Below, piece after piece: positions 44,732-53,819 of a stretch of DNA of 59,787 bases. Source of the stretch: Deltaproteobacteria bacterium (GTDB lineage: Bacteria; Desulfobacterota; Desulfobacteria; Desulfobacterales; Desulfosalsimonadaceae); contig JAADHK010000081.1 in NCBI GenBank assembly GCA_013151835.1, forward strand, positions 1-59,787. Direction: 5' to 3'. The notes under the pieces were generated by a model that had not been told where the DNA came from, did no database searches, and worked only from the letters and a program-made list of their open reading frames with translations. The position numbers and the translations under genes were made by a program. Within the stretch, counting starts at the first letter, position 1, and each line of letters begins with the position of its first letter.

Positions 44732-47318
44732 AAAATTAATAATGAAAAGAGAAAAAGAGAAAAAGATTTTTCACCTGATGAAATATTCAAGAGCGAATTT
44801 CTGCCGGACTCTTTTTCGCTTGTGTCTTGTTGCTCTGTTTTTATGCGTTATTCCATTGGCGGGGGCGCAGGACCCAAAGGGAATGGATTCGTCGTGGCTC
44901 ACTACCCATGAAAAACAATGGCTTTCCAGCCACCCGGTTATTCGGATCGCACCCGATCCGAATTTTCCGCCGATTGAGTCCTTTGATGAGAATGGCGAAT
45001 ACCAGGGCATCGCAGCCGACTTCATGCAACAGGTACAAAAGGAAACCGGGATAAATTTTCAGGTTGTCCGCTGCAATACCTGGAATGAAGTTCTTGAAAA
45101 AGCCAGATCCGGAAAAATCGACGCGCTCCCCGCAGCGGCTCAAACCCCGGCGAGATCCGGATATCTTTTATTTGCCGATCCACACCTTGTATTGCCGGGC
45201 GTGATCATTACCAGAGCTAAAGTCAAAGGAACGATTACTCTTAAAGACCTATCGGCCATGCGGGTTTCCGTGGTGAAATCCTATGTGTGGCAGGAGCTTC
45301 TGGAAGCTGATTTCCCCGGCATTCAACTCGATCTGACGCCCGATCTTCAAACCGGACTGAAAAAAGTAGCCATGGGCATATCTGATGCCCTGGTGGCAAC
45401 CCTTCCTGTGGCCATTTACTATATTGAAAAGCAGGGAATCACAAACCTTCGTGTCGCTGGAGAGACCGGCTATTATACCAAGCTTTCCTTTGCCTCCAGA
45501 AATGACTGGCCGGAGCTTAATGCCATTGTCGGCAAGGCATTGGCCCGTATCTCTCCAAAGAAAAAAGATGAAATCCTTGGGAAATGGATTCGTTTAAAAG
45601 AAAATTCAATATTCATGAGCACCCTGTTCTGGATGATCCTTATTGGGATTATCGTGGTCTGCAGCCTTATCATTATCGCCATTTTTGCGTGGAACAGATT
45701 CCTCAAAAAGGTGGTGAATCAAAAAACAGAGGAATTGAGAATTGAGCTTGCCGAGCGCAAACGAGCGGAAGAATATCTTCGCCAAAGCGAGGAAAAATAT
45801 CGCCTGTTGGCTGACAATACTTTAGATACATTGTGGATATTGGATATAGATACCCTGCGAATCTCCCATGTCAGTCCATCGATTGAACGCCTTTCCGGTT
45901 ATCGTGCCGAGGAGATAACAGGCCGCCATATCGGTGATATATTGACACCCGCCTCAATTACACTTGTTACCAACGAAATAAGCGGCCAATTGGCCGCAGA
46001 TAATCTGGGCCAGGCAAAAGCCCCCACCGTTGAACTGGAGCAATATCGTAAAGACGGTTCGACTGTTTGGACAGAGGTTTCCACACGATTTCTTCGTAAC
46101 ATAAAAGGGGTTCCATACTCAGTCGTGTGCGTTACAAGAGACATTACCAAACGCAGGTCGCTTGAAGCTAAACTCCGCCAGGCTCAAAAAATGGAATCCA
46201 TCGGGACTCTGTCCGGGGGTATTGCTCATAATTTCAACAACATAATGAGTATTATTATGGGTAACGCGGAACTTGCCCTGTCGGATATGCCGGAATGTAA
46301 TTCAGCCCATGCGAATCTTGAGGAAATCAAATCCGCCAGCCTGCGGGCCAAAACCATCGTTGCCCAGCTCCTCGCGTTTTCCCGCACAACAGATCAGGAC
46401 TTGAAACCCACGGCCGTTGTGCCGATTGTTAATGATGTGCTTGCTTCTTTACGTTCTACCCGCCCAGGAATGATTGATATTTGCACGGACCTTGTGGATG
46501 CGGGACAAACCGTTTTGGCCGATCCGGTTCAACTCAATCAGATCATGATGAGCCTTTGTTCCAATGCATCCGAGGCAATGGAGGACAGCGGCGGGATTCT
46601 TACCGTAAAGGTGGAGTCCGCAATTTTGGACAAAACGTCACCCGGTGTCGGCCCGGAATTAAATCCAGGCGATTATGTCAGGATAATTGTCTCCGATACC
46701 GGCCCGGGGATCTCGCCTGACATCATAGACCGTATCTTTGATCCGTATTTTACCACCAAGGGCTTTGAAAAAGGGGCCGGAATGGGCCTTGCCATGGTTC
46801 ACGGGATTATAAAAAACAACAACGGCGCGATTTTTGTTGACAGCACACCCTGCAAAGGGGCCGTGTTTTCCGTTCTGTTGCCTATGACTCATGAAAAACC
46901 GGAGACGAAAACAGGACTGGCAAAGGATATTCCAACGGGAAATGAAACCATCCTTTTCGTGGATGACGAGGAATCAATCATGAAACTGGGGCTGTTGATG
47001 CTGGAGCCCCTTGGCTACACGGTTGACGCAACCATGTCGCCGACCGATGCCCTGAACCTGTTTCGCGCCGCTCCGGACAGGTATGATATCGTCATTTCCG
47101 ATATGTCCATGCCGGAAATGACCGGCGTTTGTCTTGCCGAAGAACTCATACGCATCCGCCCGAATATTCCGGTGATTATCTGCACCGGGCAAAGCACGCT
47201 CAATGATGAGCAAAAAGCAAAATCAGTGGATATCGTCGCCTTTGTCATGAAACCGGTTTCCAGGCGGAAACTGGCGAAAATCATCCGGCAGGTTTTGGAT
47301 AATGAAAACGGGAAATGA
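44721..47318 (+). CDS. Hybrid sensor histidine kinase with periplasmic solute-binding domain
   Basis: 865 residues. The signal segment (LFRLCLVALFLCVIPLAGA) is followed by a type 3 solute-binding domain (about 60-290; HPVIRIAPDPNFPPIESFDE ... SPKKKDEILGKWIRLKEN), one transmembrane helix (LFWMILIGIIVVCSLIIIAI), a PAS domain (about 350-480), HisKA (phospho-His in GGIAHNFNNIM), an ATPase domain and a receiver (VDDEES, phospho-Asp in VISDMSMPE). It likely senses a small polar ligand such as an amino acid through the BvgS-like periplasmic domain. The first ATG overlaps the preceding gene by 11 bases; an ATG at 44778 directly before the signal peptide is an alternative. The HisKA motif has Asn after His where Asp is usual. 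Confidence 0.9.
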   Translation: MKNEKLIMKREKEKKIFHLMKYSRANFCRTLFRLCLVALFLCVIPLAGAQDPKGMDSSWLTTHEKQWLSSHPVIRIAPDPNFPPIESFDENGEYQGIAADFMQQVQKETGINFQVVRCNTWNEVLEKARSGKIDALPAAAQTPARSGYLLFADPHLVLPGVIITRAKVKGTITLKDLSAMRVSVVKSYVWQELLEADFPGIQLDLTPDLQTGLKKVAMGISDALVATLPVAIYYIEKQGITNLRVAGETGYYTKLSFASRNDWPELNAIVGKALARISPKKKDEILGKWIRLKENSIFMSTLFWMILIGIIVVCSLIIIAIFAWNRFLKKVVNQKTEELRIELAERKRAEEYLRQSEEKYRLLADNTLDTLWILDIDTLRISHVSPSIERLSGYRAEEITGRHIGDILTPASITLVTNEISGQLAADNLGQAKAPTVELEQYRKDGSTVWTEVSTRFLRNIKGVPYSVVCVTRDITKRRSLEAKLRQAQKMESIGTLSGGIAHNFNNIMSIIMGNAELALSDMPECNSAHANLEEIKSASLRAKTIVAQLLAFSRTTDQDLKPTAVVPIVNDVLASLRSTRPGMIDICTDLVDAGQTVLADPVQLNQIMMSLCSNASEAMEDSGGILTVKVESAILDKTSPGVGPELNPGDYVRIIVSDTGPGISPDIIDRIFDPYFTTKGFEKGAGMGLAMVHGIIKNNNGAIFVDSTPCKGAVFSVLLPMTHEKPETKTGLAKDIPTGNETILFVDDEESIMKLGLLMLEPLGYTVDATMSPTDALNLFRAAPDRYDIVISDMSMPEMTGVCLAEELIRIRPNIPVIICTGQSTLNDEQKAKSVDIVAFVMKPVSRRKLAKIIRQVLDNENGK

Positions 47319-47349
47319 ATTGAATGTTGATAAGTGAGTACGCAGTTAA

Positions 47350-47766
47350 CCCAGCCACAAGGTGGAGCTTCTAAGTCTTGAGAACAACGACGAGAAAATT
47401 TCCCTTGTCCGGCAATGTGCTGCTGAATCCCTGACAGTCCGGGATCTCAGAAAAATGATAGAAACAGGAAAAAAGCTGCTTTACGTGCAGACCCCGGTTT
47501 CCACCCGGATCTCGAAGTTTTTAAACAATACTTTGCGCCGCCTCAAAGACGCGGGTCCGGAATTGATGGCCTTAAACGAAGATTTGGCCCAGACCGGGGG
47601 CGAGTCCGGGGACCCGGGAGCAATCAATGAGGATCAACCGGTTGAACCGGCTGAAGATGAACCGGGACCGGGGGCAGGGGATAGCGAGCTGTTTTATCGG
47701 GCCGCAAGGCGGATACCGCCGCCGTTAAACCTCAACACATTGCCGCGCAAATCACTGGAATCGTGA
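47350..47766 (+). pseudogene. ParB-like C-terminal remnant
   Basis: A frame of about 135 residues from a GTG at 47362, with no ribosome-binding site. Codons from about 47350 read SHKVELLSLENNDEKISLVR followed by AAESLTVRDLRKMIE, which aligns with the end of the ParB DNA-binding domain (GHARALLSLED ... GLSVRELE). An in-frame stop lies just upstream and the N-terminal ParB box and HTH are missing. The rest (acidic linker, RRIPPPLNLNTLPRKS) is unassigned. Its 3' end overlaps the 3' end of the convergent CPBP gene by 35 bases. It may be a decayed gene or a coincidental similarity; expression is doubtful. Confidence 0.45.
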
Positions 47767-48376
47767 AGATGGCGAGGTTTCCGGCACAATGGATGACCAT
47801 GGGGACAAGGATGTTTTTCTCCCGTTCGTATGCGCACGCAAAAACAATCCCGCCTGCAAGCTGGGGCAGGGGGATTCCGGCCCGGGTGTGATGAGCCCAT
47901 ACAAATGCGGCCATGCTGATGATCATGGCAGGCCAGAAGCCCCATTTTCGTAAAAATCCGAAAACCACTCCCCTGAAAAAAAGCTCTTCGGCCGCAGGCC
48001 CTATGATTCCGGCAATTACAAGAAATAAAACCAATTCCCACGGCCGGGATGGAAGGTTTGCGTGAACAAGGGCTGCAGGATTGATTCCAATCAGGAAAAG
48101 AACGACGCCCGCCATGGCGACAATTATGCCGAAGATCACGGACCAGAGGCAGCCCATCCAAAGTCCGCGCAGGATTTCATGGCTGCGCAGGCCGGGAATT
48201 TTAGCAAAATTCCGGAAGAAAAAAACAAGCCCTGCGATAATGCAGATGTCCGCCAGGCGTGCAAATCCGGTAACCAGGACCGGGTCGCATGTAAAAAATG
48301 AAGCAGCCCATTCCACGAAAATAACGCCCGCAACCGCTGCGGCAAAGGGTTTTAATCCAAACCCGATTGAATCCAT
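47732..48376 (-). CDS. CPBP-family intramembrane protease
   Basis: 214 residues with six or more hydrophobic helices and the CPBP (Abi/CAAX-prenyl-protease-like) motifs: motif 1 AAEELFFRGVVFGFL (EExxxR), motif 2 FVWAHH (FxxxH), and the final VIHCAGNLAIF (HxxxN). These are glutamate intramembrane proteases with varied roles. AAGGA seven bases before the ATG at 48376 fixes the start, which lies inside the end of the HEAT-repeat gene (25-base overlap), so the two are translationally coupled. It is the last gene of the operon led by ribF. Confidence 0.85.
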   Translation of the reverse strand: MDSIGFGLKPFAAAVAGVIFVEWAASFFTCDPVLVTGFARLADICIIAGLVFFFRNFAKIPGLRSHEILRGLWMGCLWSVIFGIIVAMAGVVLFLIGINPAALVHANLPSRPWELVLFLVIAGIIGPAAEELFFRGVVFGFLRKWGFWPAMIISMAAFVWAHHTRAGIPLPQLAGGIVFACAYEREKNILVPMVIHCAGNLAIFTIPVICAAMC

Positions 48377-49836
48377 CCTGTTTTCCTTAATGCCTTGTAA
48401 GCATACCATTGAACATATGCATGATCGGATCTTACAATAAGCTCCAGGATAAGGGGGCGAACAACAGAGTAATGCCGCCTTCCCATGGCATAACAGGCCA
48501 TGCATACTACATTGGGCGAAGGATCGTAAAACATCTGTTTGAGAATTTTTCCGGCTTCCGGCTGCCTGCTGTTTCCAAGCGCCCTTGCAAGCCAGTACCT
48601 TACCGGCACATGGGGACTTTTTGCCAGGGCTTTGGCATTGGCATACCGCATGGGATCAAAACCGGATTCCTCGATTGTTTTTAATGCGGCCCGCTGTTCA
48701 GGCCAGGCAGATGATGCCAGTTTTTGCTTTAATTCCTTTTTCGGCACCTGGTCTACCGGCAGGCGATAAAGGGGAAGAATAAAGGCAAGCCCGAGCACAA
48801 GACACGAAACAGCCGCCCACACATCCCGGGCACGCGGATTTTTGATCCACAAAAAAAGGGTGCAAAACAGGAAATGGACCATAAGGTAAAAGATAAAGGG
48901 CAGGGCGCAAAGGAGTGAAAAAAATGTAAATTTACGAAAAAAAACATTTGTGTCGCATTTGTCTGAAAACATGGAAAGAAATTTTTTTGGATCAGATAAA
49001 AATTTATGAACAGGAGCCACGAGCAGTTTTTTACCGCCATGAAAAAACGCGAGTTCGCTGTTTTTTTCAACAAGAACCAGGTCAACCGGCGTATTGGATA
49101 CGACCGGCAGGTAATCGTTTTTAATCAACGCTTTTTTTATCTTTTTTACATCAAAGCCGGGGCCGGTTTCAAGCCTGCATGTTTTTAAAAGCTTTTGGTC
49201 ATAGGATTTGAACACTTCGGCCGGAAAAAGCGTATATTTGTAATAAAAATCATTTACCGCCTTTCCCGCCGGGTTTGAGAAAAGGACATAATCCCTGATA
49301 TTGATGAACATATCCCTGTCTGCCTGTGCAAACCAGGAAAGTCCCAGAACAAGAATGATTGCAATATGCACGACTGCGCGAAGCACGTCGATTCCCGATT
49401 TTTTGTTTTTAAATCGACGGGCCGAAAGGATAAAGACGGGCACGGGAATAAAAAGCGCTGCAAGAGTTGCAGCCGGATTAAACCCGTTGGCGTTAAGTGC
49501 CGCGATGAACAGCGCCAGGGGCAAAAGAGCGAAAAGCATGGCAGCGCCGTGTTTCAACCCGATGCGGCTGACGATCCATGCCCATAAAAATGAAAGGCAG
49601 CAAAGGCCTGCCCCAACGGTGAGCGTAAAAAATACCGCGCCGCAAAAAGCGGTTTTAACGCTCTGCAGCATGGGAAAGACAAGGATGTTCGGAACGGGGA
49701 GATAGCCCGAAGCGCTGATCATGCCCATGCAATTGTATAAATCCGTGTTCGATAAATAGACAACAACCGAAAAGACGATCTGCGCGCAGACCAGGCCGGG
49801 CGCCAGGAGCAGAAATGGATGGGAAAACCGTCTCAT
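48352..49836 (-). CDS. Multi-pass membrane protein with C-terminal HEAT repeats
   Basis: 494 residues, family not recognised. The first half has at least five transmembrane helices (LLLAPGLVCAQIVFSVVVYL; AVFFTLTVGAGLCCLSFLWA; MLFALLPLALFIAALNANGF; AVVHIAIILVLGLSWFAQAD), a periplasmic or cytoplasmic domain, and two more helices near residues 315-370. The C-terminal 110 residues are HEAT-like (EQRAALKTIEESGFDPMRYA; PVRYWLARALGNSRQPEAGK; NVVCMACYAMGRRHYSVVRP). It starts six bases after aroQ and overlaps the CPBP protease gene. HEAT repeats suggest a protein-binding platform at the membrane. Confidence 0.7.
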   Translation of the reverse strand: MRRFSHPFLLLAPGLVCAQIVFSVVVYLSNTDLYNCMGMISASGYLPVPNILVFPMLQSVKTAFCGAVFFTLTVGAGLCCLSFLWAWIVSRIGLKHGAAMLFALLPLALFIAALNANGFNPAATLAALFIPVPVFILSARRFKNKKSGIDVLRAVVHIAIILVLGLSWFAQADRDMFINIRDYVLFSNPAGKAVNDFYYKYTLFPAEVFKSYDQKLLKTCRLETGPGFDVKKIKKALIKNDYLPVVSNTPVDLVLVEKNSELAFFHGGKKLLVAPVHKFLSDPKKFLSMFSDKCDTNVFFRKFTFFSLLCALPFIFYLMVHFLFCTLFLWIKNPRARDVWAAVSCLVLGLAFILPLYRLPVDQVPKKELKQKLASSAWPEQRAALKTIEESGFDPMRYANAKALAKSPHVPVRYWLARALGNSRQPEAGKILKQMFYDPSPNVVCMACYAMGRRHYSVVRPLILELIVRSDHAYVQWYAYKALRKTGWIQSGLD

Positions 49837-49842
49837 GGCCGT

Positions 49843-50295
49843 TTATTTTTCAATCATCCGGACAAGGGCGTCAAGGGCAAGAATGTAGCCGTACGCCCCA
49901 AGTCCCGAGATCTGGCCGGTCGCAATATCGGCCGTCATGGAGCGATGGCGGAAAGGCTCACGCTTGAAGATATTTGATATATGGACCTCGATTATCGGGC
50001 AGTCAAGCAAAAGGAGCGCGTCGCGTATGGCGATGCTGGTATGGGTGTATGCTGCGGGATTGATGATCATGCCGTCACACACGTCCGTGGTAGACCGGAC
50101 GGCAACCTGGATGCGGCCGACGATCTCGCCTTCGATATTGGACTGGAATGTTTCCAGTTCAACCCCTTTTTCCTGTGCGGCCGAAGCAAGCATCTGGTTG
50201 ATCGCATCGAGGCTTGTCGTACCATACTTGTCGGGTTCACGTTTTCCGAGCATATTGAGGTTCGGCCCGTGAATAACGGTAATCTTAATTCCCAT
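49843..50295 (-). CDS. aroQ: 3-dehydroquinate dehydratase, type II
   Basis: 150 residues, the usual size of the type II enzyme. Key features are ITVIHGPNLNMLGKREPDKYG (catalytic Tyr in the lid), FQSNIEGEIVGRI, INPAAYTHTSIAIRDAL (Asn, catalytic His) and EVHISNIFKREPFRHRS. It converts 3-dehydroquinate to 3-dehydroshikimate in the shikimate pathway. GGAGGA eight bases before the ATG at 50295 fixes the start; an upstream TTG is less likely. Rpe lies 21 bases upstream in the same operon. Confidence 0.95.
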   Translation of the reverse strand: MGIKITVIHGPNLNMLGKREPDKYGTTSLDAINQMLASAAQEKGVELETFQSNIEGEIVGRIQVAVRSTTDVCDGMIINPAAYTHTSIAIRDALLLLDCPIIEVHISNIFKREPFRHRSMTADIATGQISGLGAYGYILALDALVRMIEK

Positions 50296-50316
50296 GGTTT
50301 GTTCCTCCAATGATAA

Positions 50317-50985
50317 TCAAACGGAAATGTCAGGCCTGATCAATGCCTTTAATTCATCGATTGTCTTTTTGTAGTCCTTTGATCCAAATATGGCCGAACC
50401 CGCCACAAAGGCGTCAACGCCGGCGTCTGAAATGGATTTGATCGTATCTTTGTTGACCCCGCCGTCTATTTGAATGAGAGTGTTTAATTGTGCTTTGTCA
50501 ATCATGGCCCTGAGCGTTTTTATCCTGTCGAGCGAAGAGGGTATGAACGACTGGCCCCCGAACCCCGGATTTACGCTCATGAGCAGGACAAAATCGATAT
50601 CTTCTAATATCCATTCAACGGAGCAAAGCGGGGTTGCCGGGTTTAACACCACCCCGGGCCGGCATTCGGCCAAATAAATCTGTTCTATGGTCCGGTTCAG
50701 GTGCGGGCAAGTCTCCACATGAACGGAAATCAGGTCGGCCCCGGCCTCGGCGAATTCATCGATATAGCGTTCAGGCTTTTCAATCATCAAATGAACGTCT
50801 ATGGGAAGGTTTGTGACGTTTTTTACGGCCTTGACGATCAAGGGGCCGATGGTGATGTTCGGGACAAAATGACCGTCCATGACATCCACGTGAATCCAGT
50901 TCGCGCCGGCCGCTTCAACGGCCTTTATCTCTTCTCCAAGCCGGGAAAAATCGGCGGATAAAATAGAGGGGGCGATTATTTTCAT
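50317..50985 (-). CDS. rpe: Ribulose-phosphate 3-epimerase
   Basis: 222 residues, TIM barrel with all family landmarks: APSILSADFSRLGEEIKAVE, IHVDVMDGHFVPNITIGP (metal-binding His and Asp), VHLMIEKPERYI, LLMSVNPGFGGQSFI and QIDGGVNKDTI. It interconverts ribulose 5-phosphate and xylulose 5-phosphate. The start overlaps the rsmB stop by four bases. Confidence 0.96.
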   Translation of the reverse strand: MKIIAPSILSADFSRLGEEIKAVEAAGANWIHVDVMDGHFVPNITIGPLIVKAVKNVTNLPIDVHLMIEKPERYIDEFAEAGADLISVHVETCPHLNRTIEQIYLAECRPGVVLNPATPLCSVEWILEDIDFVLLMSVNPGFGGQSFIPSSLDRIKTLRAMIDKAQLNTLIQIDGGVNKDTIKSISDAGVDAFVAGSAIFGSKDYKKTIDELKALIRPDISV

Positions 50986-52349
50986 GCTTTCTGCTCCTTT
51001 TTTTTAAACCTTGCGATGAAAAACCCGTCCATATCATAGAGGTGCGGAAAGGTAAACAGGCATCCGTTTTCGTTTATTATGGAAGAAACCGGCGCCTTGA
51101 TTTCACCGCTGCCAATGTCGGGATGAAAATTCGGCTGCCGGGATAAAAACGCGTTACGGACATCTTCTGTTTCCTCTGGTTCAATGCTGCACACGGCAAA
51201 AACGAGTATCCCGCCCGGCGCAAGAAACCGGGCCGCTGAATTTAAAATGTTTAATTGCCGGGCACCAAGTGACGCTAAGCGCTTTTGGGACGCAGAAAGC
51301 TTGATGTCCGGATTCCGGCGGATCACACCCATGCCCGAGCAGGGCGCATCCACGAGTATCCTGTCAAACATGGGGAGGTTTATATCCTTATCCGTTATAT
51401 CCCCCTGTTTTGCAGAGACGCTCTTAATCCCGAGCCGTTTCATGTCTTTTCCAAGGGCATCCAGCCTGTCCGCGTCCTTATCAATTGCAAATATCCGGCC
51501 TGTATCCTTCATCATTTGCGCGATATGTGCGGTCTTGCCGCCGAGCCCGGCGCAGGCGTCCAGAACGGTTTCACCCGGGGCAGGGCAGAGGATTTGTGAA
51601 ACAAGCTGGGCCGCTTCATCCTGAACCTGGAACAGGCCGTCTGAAAAACCCGGCAACGCGGTTACCGGGCCGCACGGGCCGCAAATTAAAAGTCCTTCCG
51701 GCGAATAACGGGTGGGCTCAACCGGGACACCGTTTTCTTCCAATAAAGAGGCAAGCCGTTCCCTGTCGGTTTTGAGCATGTTGACCCGCAAGGTTAAGGG
51801 AGGAATCAAATTCATGCGGTTGCAAATAAGTTCAGTATTCTCCGCCCCGAAACGCTTGACCCACCGGTTGACTATCCATTCAGCAAAAGCGTATTTGATC
51901 GCAATCCCGTGTGCAATGCCGGTCACGCTAAGTTTTTTATTAATTTGATCTTTGTTTTTCGCGATGTTTCTAAGCAATCCGTTTACAAATCCTGAAATCC
52001 ATTTCGGCGCAACCCTTGACGCCATGTTAACAGATGTGTTGACTGCGGCAGAATCCGGAATCCTTGACATGAACAGAATCTGAAAAATACCGAGACGCAG
52101 GATGTTTAAGATTCGTTTATCTATTTTTTTAATCGGAGTCGTTGAAAACAGGGCAATGATCCGGTCGATGCGTATTTGCCACCGAAGCGTCCCGAAAACA
52201 AGGGCGTGGATAAGGCGCAGGTCCCGGGCGGACAAGTTTTTGCAGGTTTTTTCATCCAGCACCCGGTTTAAAACAGCGTCCAGGTGTGCGCGGCCATCGT
52301 CTATACTGTTTAAAATCAAGAGGGCCGTTTGCCTTGGATCAGCCTTCAT
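50982..52349 (-). CDS. rsmB: 16S rRNA (cytosine-967 C5) methyltransferase RsmB
   Basis: 455 residues: an N-terminal NusB-like domain (LIHALVFGTLRWQIRIDRII, IPDSAAVNTSVNMASRVAPK) and a C-terminal Rossmann methyltransferase with SAM motif DACAGLGGKTAHIAQMMKDT, catalytic Cys in VDAPCSGMGVIRRNPDIK and the second Cys in FAVCSIEPEE. It methylates C967 of 16S rRNA. Four-base overlaps with fmt upstream and rpe downstream show tight coupling. Confidence 0.95.
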   Translation of the reverse strand: MKADPRQTALLILNSIDDGRAHLDAVLNRVLDEKTCKNLSARDLRLIHALVFGTLRWQIRIDRIIALFSTTPIKKIDKRILNILRLGIFQILFMSRIPDSAAVNTSVNMASRVAPKWISGFVNGLLRNIAKNKDQINKKLSVTGIAHGIAIKYAFAEWIVNRWVKRFGAENTELICNRMNLIPPLTLRVNMLKTDRERLASLLEENGVPVEPTRYSPEGLLICGPCGPVTALPGFSDGLFQVQDEAAQLVSQILCPAPGETVLDACAGLGGKTAHIAQMMKDTGRIFAIDKDADRLDALGKDMKRLGIKSVSAKQGDITDKDINLPMFDRILVDAPCSGMGVIRRNPDIKLSASQKRLASLGARQLNILNSAARFLAPGGILVFAVCSIEPEETEDVRNAFLSRQPNFHPDIGSGEIKAPVSSIINENGCLFTFPHLYDMDGFFIARFKKKEQKA

Positions 52350-53287
52350 GAGACAACGGTGCCGGGTTTAACCGGATTTCCCGCAAGAAAATCGCACGCC
52401 TTCATGCGGCGGCCCGAAGCCCCCTGGAGTTCGAGAATGGCAAGGGCGTCTTTTCCGCATGATACCCGAAGCTCGGATAAGGGGCTGGGAATCACTGTTG
52501 CCGGAGGCCCGGGTTGTTCCATTTTTCGGACGGCTGCATTAAAAATTTTAAATCGCCTGTTGTTTAAAAAGAAAAACGTACCGGGCCAGGGATAAAGCCC
52601 GCGCACAAGACGTTGTATGCTTTCCGCCGACAGGCGCCAGTTGATATGGCCGTTCTTTTTTTTAAGCATGGGGGCGTAACTCGCCTGCGCATGATTCTGG
52701 GCAATCGGCCTTATGCTTTTGTTTTCAAGCCCAGCCAGGGTTTTAGTCAAAACCCCGGCCCCCAGGCGGGCAAGCCTGTCGTGAAGTGATTCAGCCGTGT
52801 CGTCGGTTGAAATCAGCGTTTTTTCAGAAAGAAGAATCTCGCCCGTATCCAGCCCCTTGTCCATGAGCATGGAAGTTACACCGGTCTGTTTTTCACCTTT
52901 AATAATGGCCCATTGGATCGGGGCGGGTCCTCGGTATCTGGGTAAAAGCGATGCATGAATGTTTATAGGACAAATAGCTGGAATTTCGAGTATTTTTTTG
53001 CTTAAAATATGACCGTAGGCAACCACGACAAAAAGATCGGGCGCAAGCTTTTTCAGGGTCTGATAAAATTCGTCGGAGGCAACGGATTCCGGCTGGATCA
53101 CAGAAAGGCCGAGTTTTTCTGCGGCAATTTTAACAGCCGGGGCTGCGGGTTTTTTCCCTCGCCCGGCCGGTCGATCCGGCTGGGTTACCACAAGGGGGAT
53201 GCGGCATCCGTAATCTACAAGCGCCTTGAGGGCCGGCACTGCAAAATCGGGTGTTCCCATGAATATTGTGGTAAAAGGGCAGGTCAT
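52346..53287 (-). CDS. fmt: Methionyl-tRNA formyltransferase
   Basis: 313 residues. The formyltransferase domain has the NIHASLLPRYRGPAPIQWAI motif with catalytic Asn/His, SMLMDKGLDTGEILL and the N-terminal VVTQPDRPAGRGKK loop that contacts tRNA. A C-terminal OB-like domain follows (LYPWPGTFFFLNNRRFKIFN). It formylates initiator Met-tRNA. It overlaps def and rsmB by four bases each; the def-fmt-rsmB order is common in bacteria. Confidence 0.96.
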   Translation of the reverse strand: MTCPFTTIFMGTPDFAVPALKALVDYGCRIPLVVTQPDRPAGRGKKPAAPAVKIAAEKLGLSVIQPESVASDEFYQTLKKLAPDLFVVVAYGHILSKKILEIPAICPINIHASLLPRYRGPAPIQWAIIKGEKQTGVTSMLMDKGLDTGEILLSEKTLISTDDTAESLHDRLARLGAGVLTKTLAGLENKSIRPIAQNHAQASYAPMLKKKNGHINWRLSAESIQRLVRGLYPWPGTFFFLNNRRFKIFNAAVRKMEQPGPPATVIPSPLSELRVSCGKDALAILELQGASGRRMKACDFLAGNPVKPGTVVS

Positions 53288-53793
53288 TTATGTTTCAGCT
53301 CTTTTTTAAGTTTTCGTCGGTAAATATGACGTTTTAAGGCGCTGATATGGTCGATAAAGAGGATGCCGTTTAAATGGTCAATTTCGTGCTGGAGGATTAC
53401 CGACACAAAATCGTCGGCCTCAAATTCAAGGGATTTTCCGTTTTCGTCCATGCCCTTCACGCTAATAGTGTCGGCCCGTTTAACATCAGCCCTGAAATCG
53501 GGAACACTCAGGCAGCCTTCGTTTTCGGATAAAACCTCGCCGTTTGAGGAAATGATTTCCGGGTTGACCAACACCTTGAAGTTTTTAACCTTTGGGTCAG
53601 GTTCGGGATCGTAGATAAGCAATTGCATGTCGATCCCGGCCTGGGTGGCCGCAAGGCCCACTCCGGGCGCAAGGTACATGGTATCCGCCATGTCCGATAT
53701 TATTGATTTGAGTTTTTCATCAAAAGTAGTGACCGGGGCCGCAGCCTTTCTCAGCCTCGGGTCCGGATCGGTAAGAATCTTCAGCACGCTCAT
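53284..53793 (-). CDS. def: Peptide deformylase
   Basis: 169 residues with the three deformylase motifs: GVGLAATQAG, ENEGCLSVP (metal-binding Cys) and LQHEIDHLNGILFIDH (HExxH). It removes the N-formyl group from new proteins and is followed directly by fmt. AGGA lies upstream of the ATG. It is separated from ribF by 26 bases. Confidence 0.96.
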   Translation of the reverse strand: MSVLKILTDPDPRLRKAAAPVTTFDEKLKSIISDMADTMYLAPGVGLAATQAGIDMQLLIYDPEPDPKVKNFKVLVNPEIISSNGEVLSENEGCLSVPDFRADVKRADTISVKGMDENGKSLEFEADDFVSVILQHEIDHLNGILFIDHISALKRHIYRRKLKKELKHK

Positions 53794-53819
53794 CTTTCCT
53801 GATTATTTCCTTTAGGTTA

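Noticed and set aside
49301-49705. Open frame opposite the HEAT-repeat membrane protein gene
   Set aside because: It is low-complexity antisense sequence of a well-supported membrane protein gene, with no family likeness or start signal.
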